Positions 36,006 to 46,523 of a stretch of 64,000 nt of DNA are shown one piece after another. The stretch spans positions 112,134 through 176,133 of the forward strand of contig CAWIDH010000016.1 in the NCBI GenBank assembly GCA_963834855.1, written 5' to 3'. This DNA is from DATJKD01 sp963834855. Lineage in GTDB: Bacteria > Pseudomonadota > Gammaproteobacteria > Steroidobacterales > Steroidobacteraceae. The number at the start of each line of letters is the position of its first letter. Positions within the stretch are counted from its first letter, which is position 1. Both the position numbers and the translations under genes were made by a program. Below the pieces are notes generated by a model. It saw only the letters and a program-made list of their open reading frames with translations, was not told the origin of the DNA and ran no database searches.

Positions 36006-36186
36006 GGGCGTACCCGTGCTCGATCCCGGCGGACAGGTCGTGAAGCGAATGAAGACCGCGGGGTCGATGCCGACGAACCTGGCTTTCGGTCCGGGGGGCG
36101 AGCGGAAGATCTACGTCACCGAAGTGGAGACGGGTACGGTGCAGGTCTTCGATGTCGAGACTGCCGGCTTGCCGCTCAATCTCTAG
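36006..36186 (+). pseudogene. SMP-30/gluconolactonase-like protein, 3' fragment only
   Basis: About 60 residues (VPVLDPGGQVVKRMKTAG, then NLAFGPGGERKIYVTEVETG and VQVFDVETAGLPL) match the last blades of an SMP-30/LRE sugar-lactonase. The N-terminal 230 or so residues are absent. It is joined back-to-back to the FAH fragment near 36005. Both families occur together in pentose or uronate oxidation operons, so this is likely the scar of such an operon. Confidence 0.7.
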
Positions 36187-36272
36187 CGGCTGACTCGAGA
36201 TTCCCGCGCCGCAGTCGCCTGCAAACGGCGACGAAGCGGTGTAGCTCGTGCGTGGGTGATCAATCAGCAATC

Positions 36273-36288
36273 TGTGATCCAGATCACA
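36273..36288. promoter_or_regulatory. CRP-type operator (perfect consensus)
   Basis: TGTGATCCAGATCACA matches TGTGA-N6-TCACA exactly and is fully palindromic. It is 94 bp upstream of the WGR-domain gene and about 87 bp downstream of the SMP-30 fragment. It may control the WGR gene or be left over from a sugar operon that once stood here. Confidence 0.7.
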
Positions 36289-36366
36289 AACAGCCGCGAA
36301 ATGGCGAACGGCCGGGCGGCTACAATCAGATTATGAAAAATGTCCCACGGGACCTGATGATGTCAG

Positions 36367-36729
36367 ATGGTCGTCGGCACGTTCGGAATGGTTGAGGCCT
36401 TCGACACCCCCTCTTGGGTTGCGCTGCGCTGGGAGCGCGGAAGCCGTTACTACCGCATGCACCTGGAACAGGACCTGTGGGGCCATTGGACCCTGACCAG
36501 GGTCGTCGGGTGCAAGGGCGCGCCCCGCGGTCGCTACATGACTAGCTGGGTCGCCTCTCTGGAGGACGGCTTGATGACTCTAGGCGCTATCGCCAAACGC
36601 CGCCGCGAACGCGGCTATCGTCTGGTGAGCGCCCCCGCAAATCGAACGTTCAGTCGACTGACGGCAGCTCAGGCCCCAGGAGCGCGGGACACTTCACCGC
36701 CTGGCTACCGGCCGATCGAGGTGAGGTGA
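36367..36729 (+). CDS. WGR-domain protein
   Basis: 120 residues. The segment VALRWERGSRYYRMHLEQDL, then WGHWTLTRVVGCKGAPRGR and a helix with IAKRRRERGYRL fits a stand-alone WGR domain, a nucleic-acid-binding fold named for its Trp-Gly-Arg motif; here the motif region is WGHW plus GCKGAPRGR. ATG 36367 is used, and an overlapping short frame from ATG 36332 could be a leader. A CRP box is upstream. The role is unknown. Confidence 0.7.
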   Translation: MVVGTFGMVEAFDTPSWVALRWERGSRYYRMHLEQDLWGHWTLTRVVGCKGAPRGRYMTSWVASLEDGLMTLGAIAKRRRERGYRLVSAPANRTFSRLTAAQAPGARDTSPPGYRPIEVR

Positions 36730-36750
36730 CACAACTCCGACCCGTCCGCG

Positions 36751-37998
36751 TCAGATCGGCAAATCGATCGATGTGGCCAAACGCGTGAAGAGCCTCGGCC
36801 CTGCCTCGGTCATGTACCAGCAATCTTCCATCCGTATGCCGAATTCTCCCGGGACATAGATTCCGGGCTCGTCGGAGAAGCACATGCCGGGTGCGAGTGG
36901 AGTCGTATCATTGCGCACCAGGTACGGGGGCTCGTGCACCTCCATCCCGATTCCGTGCCCCGTTCGATGCGACGTCCCGGGCAGGCCGTAGTCTTTACTC
37001 CACCCCTTCGCCTCGTAGAACGCGCGCACTGCCTTGTCGACTGCGCCGACGGGGATGCCGATCTTCGCCGTCTCGAGGGCGATCTCCTGGCCGCGCTTGA
37101 CCGTGTTCCAAACCTCCCGCTGACGGGACGAAGGTTCGCCGAATACCCAGGTCCTGGAGATATCCGACTGGTAGCCATGAACGGAACAGCCGGTATCGAC
37201 GAGTACGACCGATCCCTTGCGTACCGTCTGCGGTTTGACCGAACCATGCGGATAGGCGCTCGCTTCGTTCAGCAGCACCAGCGAGAATTCGTGCGTGCCG
37301 CCGAGCGCCTCGGTCGCCGCAACCAGCATCGTCACGATGTCGGGGGCGCGCATGTCCGCTTCGATTCGTCCGTGCACGTTTTTCAATGCAGCAAAGGTGA
37401 CGTCATTCGCCGACTGCAGCAATGCGAGCTCTGCCGACGATTTGACCATGCGGCACGCACGAACGAGCTCGTCCCCCGAGACAACCTCTCGTCCCGCGCC
37501 CCACGCCCTGGTCAGGTGATCGATGATGAAGAAGCGCGTGGTGGCTTCTACGGCAAGCGGGCTGTCCGCCGCTCCGCGGTCGCGTAGTGCGCTGGCGATG
37601 AGATCGAAAGGACTCTCATCCTCCTTCCAGGGCCGAACGTCGCTGGATATCTTCAGCGTTTCGCGGATCGAGGGCTCTTCGAAATAAGGAGTGACGACAA
37701 CCACTCTGCCCTCGGCGGGGATCAGCGCCGCGGTCGTCCTCTCCGACCTCCGCCACCGGATGCCGGTGAAGTATTCGAGCGTAGGTCCTGCGTCCACCAG
37801 CAGGGCCGCAACCTTTCCCTGCTGCATCAGGGATTGCAGCTTGGCGACCCGCCCGGCGTGCTCCTGTGCGGTGATGGGCTGGACGCCCTTGGTAAGCGAG
37901 CTGAGGCTCTGCTCTCGTGAGTCGGTCGCGTGGACCTTCGCGCTGGCCAATGCTGTGCCAGCGGTCCCAAGGAACACACGCCTGGAAACGGTCTTCAT
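36751..37998 (-). CDS. M24-family metallopeptidase (Xaa-Pro aminopeptidase-like), Tat-exported
   Basis: 415 residues. ATG 37998 is preceded by AGGAGGAGCCG, a near-perfect ribosome site. The N-terminus is a twin-arginine signal (SRRVFLGTAGTALASAKVHA). The creatinase-type N-domain includes the GIRWRRSERTTAALIP segment. The pita-bread catalytic domain has the metal ligands Asp in VLVDTGCSVHGYQSDISRTW, His in SHRTGHGIGMEVHEPP, Glu in FSDEPGIY and Glu in RMEDCW. It is a periplasmic prolidase/aminopeptidase. It is transcribed alone. Confidence 0.93.
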   Translation of the reverse strand: MKTVSRRVFLGTAGTALASAKVHATDSREQSLSSLTKGVQPITAQEHAGRVAKLQSLMQQGKVAALLVDAGPTLEYFTGIRWRRSERTTAALIPAEGRVVVVTPYFEEPSIRETLKISSDVRPWKEDESPFDLIASALRDRGAADSPLAVEATTRFFIIDHLTRAWGAGREVVSGDELVRACRMVKSSAELALLQSANDVTFAALKNVHGRIEADMRAPDIVTMLVAATEALGGTHEFSLVLLNEASAYPHGSVKPQTVRKGSVVLVDTGCSVHGYQSDISRTWVFGEPSSRQREVWNTVKRGQEIALETAKIGIPVGAVDKAVRAFYEAKGWSKDYGLPGTSHRTGHGIGMEVHEPPYLVRNDTTPLAPGMCFSDEPGIYVPGEFGIRMEDCWYMTEAGPRLFTRLATSIDLPI

Positions 37999-38079
37999 CG
38001 GCTCCTCCTGAAGGGGTGCTTCTGGTCGCACCGGGTTTCACGCTTCGCAGGCGTGCGGCTCAGTCGGCGTCTGTCTCCG

Positions 38080-39954
<1,875 letters not shown>

Positions 39955-40050
39955 GCAGTGCGGTGTCTCGGTGGAAGCGCGGCAGTATATCTGCCGTCGC
40001 CCGGTCGAAGGCGTGCGTAAGATGCCGGCAGCCTGCCGGCGGAGGTGTCC

Positions 40051-41226
40051 ATGGCACGGACTCAGGTGGCGATTATCGGTGCAGGTCCGTCGGGGCTCAT
40101 GCTCTCGCATCTGCTCGATCGGCACGGCATCTCATCCATCGTTCTCGAGCGCCACACACGCGAGTACGTCGAAGCGCGCATCCGCGCGGGATTGCTCGAG
40201 CAGGGCACTGTCGATCTGCTGGTCGAGGCCGGAGTCGGTGAGCGACTCAAGCGCGAATGCGTCGTGCACGACGGCTTCGAGATGGCCTTTGCCGGCCGCA
40301 TCCATCGTATTGACCTCAAGGGTCTCGCCGGCAAGCAGGTCACGATCTACGGCCAGACCGAAATCCAGAAGGACCTCGGCGATGCCCGGGTGGCTGCCGG
40401 CGCTGACGTGCGCTACGAAGCGACCGACGTCGCGATCCACGACTTCGGCAGCGATCGTCCCCGGGTCACGTTCGTCGGTGAGGGACGCTCGCAGGAGATC
40501 GAGTGCGATTTCATCGCGGGCTGTGACGGGTACCACGGCGTGTGCCGGGCGAGCGTCCCCGGGGATGCGCTCCACACGTACGAACGCATCTATCCGTTCG
40601 GCTGGCTCGGCATCATCGCCGATGTGCATCCGGTAACGGACGAGCTCGTGTATGCCAACCACGAGCGTGGTTTCGCACTGTGCAGCATGCGTTCGCACGA
40701 ACGCATCCGCTATTACGTGCAGTGTCCGCGCGAGGACAGGGTCGAGGACTGGTCCGACGATCGGTTCTGGGACGAGCTTTCCCGGCGGCTGCCCGCGGAG
40801 TATGCGAAACGGATGGACACGGGGCCCTCGATCGAGAAGAGCATCGCACCGCTTCGCAGCTTCGTCGCCGAGCCGATGCGCTTCGGCCGGCTGTTCCTCG
40901 TCGGCGACGCCGCGCACATCGTGCCGCCGACCGGCGCCAAGGGCCTGAACCTGGCCGCGGCCGACGTCCGCGTCCTGCACCAGGCGCTCGTCGAGTTCTA
41001 CCGCTCGGGCAGCACCACCTTGATCGACGAGTACTCCGACCGGGCGCTGGCTCGCGTCTGGAAGGCGACGCGGTTCTCCTGGTGGTTCACCAGCTTGATG
41101 CACAAGTTCGGCGACGACCCGTTCGGCCAGAGGTTGCAGCTCGCCGAGCTTGATTACCTGTCGCGGTCGGAGGCGGGATCGGCGAGCGTGGCCGAGAACT
41201 ACGTGGGGCTCGACTTCGAGCCGTAG
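40051..41226 (+). CDS. pobA: 4-hydroxybenzoate 3-monooxygenase PobA
   Basis: 391 residues, the standard length. NADPH- and FAD-dependent hydroxylation of 4-hydroxybenzoate to protocatechuate. ATG 40051 follows GGAGG at 5 bp. FAD fold IIGAGPSGL, substrate/flavin segment RIRAGLLEQGTVDLL, the GCDGYHG motif, and the GD motif GDAAHIVPPTGAKGLNLA. No AraC-type PobR and no protocatechuate genes are in the window, so it stands alone. It links the island to aromatic catabolism. Confidence 0.95.
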   Translation: MARTQVAIIGAGPSGLMLSHLLDRHGISSIVLERHTREYVEARIRAGLLEQGTVDLLVEAGVGERLKRECVVHDGFEMAFAGRIHRIDLKGLAGKQVTIYGQTEIQKDLGDARVAAGADVRYEATDVAIHDFGSDRPRVTFVGEGRSQEIECDFIAGCDGYHGVCRASVPGDALHTYERIYPFGWLGIIADVHPVTDELVYANHERGFALCSMRSHERIRYYVQCPREDRVEDWSDDRFWDELSRRLPAEYAKRMDTGPSIEKSIAPLRSFVAEPMRFGRLFLVGDAAHIVPPTGAKGLNLAAADVRVLHQALVEFYRSGSTTLIDEYSDRALARVWKATRFSWWFTSLMHKFGDDPFGQRLQLAELDYLSRSEAGSASVAENYVGLDFEP

Positions 41227-41256
41227 TCGATACCGACGGCGACGATCCGGCGCGGA

Positions 41257-42693
41257 CTACTCTTTCACGGCGACCTGGAACTGCTCGAGCTTGCCGTCCG
41301 GCATCTCGTAGGTCCAGACGCGAAGAGTCGTGTCGGCGAACTTCGCGTCATACGAACGACCGGCCATGCCGCCGCGAAGCCAGTGCCGCGCCTGCTTGAA
41401 CTCCGTGGGGGCGCCGAGGGGAGCGAGACTCGCCTTGAAGTCGGCGATCGCGTCGTCGGAGAAGTACGAAAGGGCATTGGCCGTGAAGAGGCGGCGATCG
41501 AGCTGCCCCTGCTGGAGTCCTTCGAAGATCGCCCGCGCCTGAGCAGTCCGCGCGTCGTCCGTTGCCTGCGCCCGTTCGAAGACGATCTCCTCGAGCTTCC
41601 CGGCGAGCTGCTCGGTCGCCCGCGAGGCGTCCTGGTTCACGAGGACGATGATGGCGGCACGGTCGTCGGGGTAGACGGTGTTCGAGGCGGTAAAGCCGGA
41701 GACTTCACCACCGTGCTCGAGCCTGCGGCGCTGATTCACGATCTCGACGGCAACACCGAGCCCGTACTGCGTGCCGGCGCCACTTGACAGCCGGGTGTCG
41801 GTCTCGAGCTCGCGGTAGGAGCGGTCGGACAGCAGGCTGCGGTTGATGATCGAGACGTCCCATTTCGCGAGGTCCGCCGCAGTCATCGCGAGCTGACCCG
41901 CGCCGAACAGCCAGCCAGAGCCACACACCGGCGCGGCTCGCGGCGGACCGAGCGCGAAGGCCCTGTAGCCGGCAGGGTCGCCGGCGCCGAGCGGCGCCTG
42001 GTCGAAGTCGTGGGCGGAGGTCATGTCCAGCGGTTCGAAGATCCGCTTCTGCAGGAACTGGAAGAACGGCTGACCGCTCACCTTCTCGACGATGGCGCCG
42101 GCGATCACATAGCCGGTGTTGCTGTACTGCCATTTCGTGCCGGGCTCGTAGTCCAGTGGCTGACGGGCCCAACGAGCCATGATGGCTTGAGGCGCCACCG
42201 GTTCGAGCATCAATGGCATCACGTAGTCCTGCGGCCAGTAGTCCTGGTACCCGGACGTGTGCGACAGCAGCTGGCGAACAGTGACGTCCTTGGCGCGCGT
42301 GAGCTCCGGAAGGAAATTCGAGACCTTGTCATCGAGGGAGAGCTTGCCCTCCTGCTGCAGCAGCAGTAGGGCAGCAGCGGTGAACTGCTTCGAGATGGAG
42401 CCGATGGCATAGCGCATGCCTGGGTCGGCCGACGTTGTCGGTTGGAGCCGGGCGTGGCCATAGGCGCGCGCGAAAACGGTGTGACCGTCTCGGACGATCG
42501 CGATCGAGGCACTGGGGACGCCGGTCTTCGCCAGCACCTCCCTGGCCGCGGCGTCGATCGTGTTGACGGTGTCCGCCGATAGCCCGCCGGCCGGCGCTGC
42601 ATCCGCGGCCACGCCGGACCGCGCCAGCAGCAGGACTGCAAGAGCGACGGCCGCGCGGAATGGGAGGGTGCGAGACTGGAACTGCACAGGCAT
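41257..42693 (-). CDS. Class C beta-lactamase-like serine hydrolase
   Basis: 478 residues with a signal peptide (AAVALAVLLLARSGVAADA). Catalytic motifs of the penicillin-binding/class C fold: SISK (Ser-x-x-Lys), YSNTG (Tyr-x-Asn) and HGG in LEHGGEVSGF. The last 120 residues form an extra domain of the kind found in secreted D-aminopeptidases and esterases of this family. It is probably periplasmic; the substrate is unknown. Confidence 0.92.
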   Translation of the reverse strand: MPVQFQSRTLPFRAAVALAVLLLARSGVAADAAPAGGLSADTVNTIDAAAREVLAKTGVPSASIAIVRDGHTVFARAYGHARLQPTTSADPGMRYAIGSISKQFTAAALLLLQQEGKLSLDDKVSNFLPELTRAKDVTVRQLLSHTSGYQDYWPQDYVMPLMLEPVAPQAIMARWARQPLDYEPGTKWQYSNTGYVIAGAIVEKVSGQPFFQFLQKRIFEPLDMTSAHDFDQAPLGAGDPAGYRAFALGPPRAAPVCGSGWLFGAGQLAMTAADLAKWDVSIINRSLLSDRSYRELETDTRLSSGAGTQYGLGVAVEIVNQRRRLEHGGEVSGFTASNTVYPDDRAAIIVLVNQDASRATEQLAGKLEEIVFERAQATDDARTAQARAIFEGLQQGQLDRRLFTANALSYFSDDAIADFKASLAPLGAPTEFKQARHWLRGGMAGRSYDAKFADTTLRVWTYEMPDGKLEQFQVAVKE

Positions 42694-42851
42694 TCCCCCG
42701 GCTCTCGTGTTGTCCTACCGCGCAAACTATCATGCGCCCCTCACCCCAACGAGAAGAGCCGACAATGACTGCGCAGACGGTTGGGCTCCGGGCGTCGCTA
42801 CGGCTCGCGTCCTGATCGGGTGATGAGGCCTGCGGTCGTCCGCAGTCAGGC

Positions 42852-43733
42852 ATGTCACCCGCAATCACGCTGCTCGATGGCGCGATGGGCACCGAGCTGA
42901 AGGTCCGGGGCGCGGCCGTGCCTGATTATCGAAGCTCGATCTGGTCGGCGATGGCGCTGCTGCGCGACCCGGACCTCGTGCGGCAGATCCACTGCGACTA
43001 CATTCGCGCGGGCGCCGACGTCGTCATCGCGAACAACTATGCGGTCGTGCCCAGGCTGCTGGCACGGGAATCGATGGCGCATCGGCTCGAGGAGCTCACC
43101 CGTACGGCCTGTCGGCTCGCCTGGGAGGCGCGCGATGCCTGCGGCCGCCCCGGCGTACGCATCGCCGGCTCGTTGCCGCCGCTCGACACGACTTACCGGC
43201 CAGATCTTGTCGGCACCGAACAGGAGCTCTACCACGCTTACCTGACGATCGCGCGGATCCTGGCGGAGGAGGTCGACCTGGCGATCGCGGAGACGCTCAC
43301 GACGGTGCGCGAAGGCGTCGCCGCGGCGCGGGCCGCGGCGGAGGTCGGGCTGCCGACCTGGGTGTCGTGGAACCTGCGGCTCGATGCGCCTGTCCTGCGG
43401 GGCGGCGAGGCGCTGGCCGCCGCCGCGGCCGCCGTGGCCGACCTGCCGGTCGAAGGACTCATGGTGAACTGCGTGCCGACGGGGCTCGTGCGGCCGGCGA
43501 TCGAAGAGCTGCGCGCGGCGACCGATCGGCCGCTCGGGGCGTACGCGAACAGCTGCGAGTCCGCGCCGAGCCAGGACGCCCTGGATGCCTGCACGGTCGC
43601 CCGGCTGTCCCCGGACGACTATGCGGCCGCGAGCGAATCGTGGGTGGCTGCCGGTGCCACGTTCATCGGCGGCTGCTGCGACACCAACCCCGACTACATC
43701 GCCGCGCTCGCTCGCCGCTGGCGTACGAAGTAG
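42852..43733 (+). CDS. Homocysteine S-methyltransferase family protein
   Basis: 293 residues. A TIM barrel that transfers a methyl group to homocysteine or a related thiol. Zinc ligands are Cys in MVNCVP and the pair in GGCCDTNP. N-terminal LLDGAMGTEL is the family signature. ATG 42852 has no strong ribosome site. It is divergent from the serine hydrolase gene. It is stand-alone and B12-independent in type. It resembles MmuM/BHMT-like enzymes; the methyl donor is not predicted. Confidence 0.93.
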   Translation: MSPAITLLDGAMGTELKVRGAAVPDYRSSIWSAMALLRDPDLVRQIHCDYIRAGADVVIANNYAVVPRLLARESMAHRLEELTRTACRLAWEARDACGRPGVRIAGSLPPLDTTYRPDLVGTEQELYHAYLTIARILAEEVDLAIAETLTTVREGVAAARAAAEVGLPTWVSWNLRLDAPVLRGGEALAAAAAAVADLPVEGLMVNCVPTGLVRPAIEELRAATDRPLGAYANSCESAPSQDALDACTVARLSPDDYAAASESWVAAGATFIGGCCDTNPDYIAALARRWRTK

Positions 43734-43800
43734 GCATGGCCTGAACGCTCGCTCGCCGGGCCGTGGGCTCGACCGACTTGGCGGGGAGCCGGCGGCGCGG

Positions 43801-44808
43801 TCAGGGCGAGTAGATCTTGTCGAAGATGCCGCCGTCGGCGAAGTGCGCCTTCTGCGCCTTGGCCCAGCCGCCGAAGTCGGCGATGGTCACGAGGTCGATC
43901 TTCGGGAACGACTTCGCGTATTTCGCCGCGATCGCCGGGTCGCGCGGCCGGTAATGGTGCTTGGCGATGATCTCCTGCGCCTCCTTCGAATACAGGTACT
44001 CGAGGTAGGCGCGGGCGAGGTCCGCGGTGCCACGGCGTAGCGCGACCTTGTCGACGACTGCGACCGGCGGCTCAGCGAGGATCGACAACGACGGATAGAC
44101 GATCTCCACCTTGCCGGGCCCGAGCTCCTTGATCGAGAGATAGGCCTCGCTCTCCCAGGCGAGCAGCACGTCGCCGATCCCGCGCTGCACGAAAGTCGTC
44201 GTCGAGCCGCGTGCGCCGGTGTCCAGCACCGGGACGTTCTTGAAGAGCTTGCCGATGTAGGCCTGCGCCGTCGCGTCGTTGCCGCCCGGCTGCTTGAGCG
44301 CCCAGGCATACGCCGCGAGGTAGTTCCAGCGCGCGCCGCCCGAAGTCTTGGGGTTGGGCGTGATCACCGAGACGCCGGGCTTCGCCAGGTCACCCCAGTC
44401 CTTGATCTTCTTCGGATTGCCCTTGCGCACCAGGAACACGATCGTCGAGGTGTAGGGTGAGCTGTTCTGCGGCAACCGCGCCTGCCAGTTCGCCGGCAGG
44501 AGCTTCCCCTGGGTCACGAGCGCGTCGATGTCTGAGGCCAGTGCGAGCGTGACCACATCGGCCGCCAGGCCGTCGATGACCGTGCGCGCCTGTTTGCCCG
44601 ACCCACCGTGGGACTGCCGCACGGTGAGGTTCCTGCCGGTCTTCGCTTTCCACTGCTTGGCAAACAGGGCGTTGTAGTCCTCGTACAGCTCACGCGTCGG
44701 GTCATACGAGACGTTCAACAGCGTCTCGGCGTGCAGCACGGGCGACGAGAGCGCTGCCGACAGCAGCAGCAACGCTACGAGGGGTCGAGTCCAGTTTGAT
44801 CGTGTCAT
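43801..44808 (-). CDS. sbp: Sulfate/thiosulfate-binding periplasmic protein
   Basis: 335 residues. Signal peptide LVALLLLSAALSSPVLHA. Sulfate-family motifs: NVSYDPTRELYEDYN, QSHGGSGKQARTVIDGLAAD, VFLVRKGNPKKIKDWGDL, NPKTSGGARWNYLAAYAWA and a C-terminal FPKIDLVTI. ATG 44808 is favoured over GTG 44829 because it gives a normal signal peptide, although GTG has the better ribosome spacing (AAAGGAAC). It delivers sulfate to a CysTW-A importer, probably the one at 25.6-29.1 kb. It lies 73 bp after the porin gene, on the same strand. Confidence 0.94.
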   Translation of the reverse strand: MTRSNWTRPLVALLLLSAALSSPVLHAETLLNVSYDPTRELYEDYNALFAKQWKAKTGRNLTVRQSHGGSGKQARTVIDGLAADVVTLALASDIDALVTQGKLLPANWQARLPQNSSPYTSTIVFLVRKGNPKKIKDWGDLAKPGVSVITPNPKTSGGARWNYLAAYAWALKQPGGNDATAQAYIGKLFKNVPVLDTGARGSTTTFVQRGIGDVLLAWESEAYLSIKELGPGKVEIVYPSLSILAEPPVAVVDKVALRRGTADLARAYLEYLYSKEAQEIIAKHHYRPRDPAIAAKYAKSFPKIDLVTIADFGGWAKAQKAHFADGGIFDKIYSP

Positions 44809-44881
44809 GTCCTTACTCTCTGTAGTCACTCTCTGCAGTTCCTTTGGTCGTCAGTCTGGCCGTAAGGGCGCCCGGGGCGTC

Positions 44882-46280
44882 TCAGAATCCTACGGCAACC
44901 CGGGTAAGAACCGCTTCCTCGTCGTCGCGATCGGCACCGCCGGCCGCGCCGCCCTCGAAGCTGGTGCGCTCGTAATTGATCACCCACTTCAGGTTCTGGT
45001 TCAGATACCAGTTGAGCCCGATGGTGAAGCCGCTGGCCTTGCGCGCGGCCACCTCCGGGTCGGCGAACGAGTCCGCGCCACCGGCGAAGGCCGCGTCGTC
45101 GACCTCGAGCTCGTGGTAGCGGGCCGTGAGCTCGAACGCGCCCCAGGTGCCGTCCTCGATCGAGAACGACGAATTTGGCTTGTAACCGCGGTACGTGGCC
45201 TCCTCGCCCGTGAGGAAGAACGAGGCCGCGAGCTGCCAGGCCGTCGTGTCGATGGTGTCGCTGCGCAGGCCGATGCTCGTCTCGCGCGAGACGTCCTGCG
45301 ACACCTCTGTGTACTCGCCCATGAGGCCGAAGCGTCCCGCGTAGTAGTAGAACTGCGGCGCGAGCCGCGTGCGCTCGCCGTCGGCAATCGCAGGCGTCGT
45401 GCCGGCGCGGTAGCGGAAGAAGGTCGCCTGCGCGGGCGTGCGGAACGCAGGCAGGAAGGTCTGCGTGGCGTTGCCGGTGTGCTCGGTGTACGTCCCCGCG
45501 ATGCCGAGCCCGAGGCCGCGCAACCCGAAGCTGTCCGAGTTCGCGAACGGGTGCGCGAAGAGGCGCGCCACGTACTCCTTGTCGCTGGTGACGTCCGTGT
45601 CCGTGAAAGGTCTCGCTGCTGCCGCCGTCGTTCGAGCCGTTGACGAAGGCGACGGCGTAGCTCAGGCGATCGTCGAGCACGTTGCCCTCGACCTTGAAAC
45701 CGATGTCGCGGTTCGGGTTGAGGCTGGTCGGAAAGGCGCGCGCGACGAAGCGGATGTCGGTCGCGGACTGCAGCCGCTCGAGCCCGACCGGCGACTTGTA
45801 CTTGCCGGCCGTCACGGCGAACCAGGGGGCGAACCGCCCGGTCACGTAGGCGTCCTGGATGACGGTGCGACCCTGGCCGAAGTCGGGCGTGAAACGGAAG
45901 TCGTAGATCCCGCCGAGCGTGCCCTCGATGATCGGCCGCGCGCGGGTGATCTGGAACGTGTCCGGCAGGTCGGCCTCGTCGCTGATCATGTGCCGGCCGT
46001 CGGCGTGCAGCACGCCGCGGAGCTTCACCTGGTTCTTGCCGTCCGCGGACTGGACGGTGAAGCCGCGTTCGCTCGCCTTGACCTGGCCGGCCGACTTGGC
46101 GGCCGTCGCGTCCGCCTCTTCCTTGATCTCGAGCCGCCGCTCGAGAACCTTGATCGCCTGCTCCTGCTGCTCGAGACGCTGCAGCAGCTCCTCGATCGTC
46201 GGCTGCTGCGCCTGCGCCATCGCGAGCGGGGCGATCACGGCGGCGACCAGTAGCCCCAGGCCGAGTCTGCGAATACGCAT
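44882..46280 (-). CDS. OprP/OprO-type anion porin (one frameshift)
   Basis: Outer-membrane porin of the phosphate-selective family, about 466 residues if joined. The signal peptide is GLLVAAVIAPLAMAQAQ, then a periplasmic coiled coil (QQEQAIKVLERRLEIKEEAD), then the barrel (VKLRGVLHADGRHMI, FRFTPDFGQGRTVIQDAYV). An extra base near 45605 breaks the frame after SSETF; the rest continues (YVARLFAHPF) to the terminal ..RVAVGF. It is followed by the sulfate-binding protein gene, so it probably admits sulfate rather than phosphate. Start ATG 46280. Confidence 0.88.
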
Positions 46281-46523
46281 CTGTTGTTCACTCCATCCGC
46301 TGATTCGGCGGCTTGCGCCGCGCGCCGGCGCGGAGTCGCGCCGTGGACGGAATGCTAGGGGGCGGACGGTAGCCGAGGTCAGTCGAGACGCGGTGACATA
46401 TCGGTCAAAACACGCTCCACTCTGGACCAGTTCCAAGCTTCGATTCGCGACACCTCCATGAGTTGCTGCTACGCTGGGTGGGCATCTTCGCGGTGGGGGG
46501 CTTCGCGTTGGGCACACTCGGGC

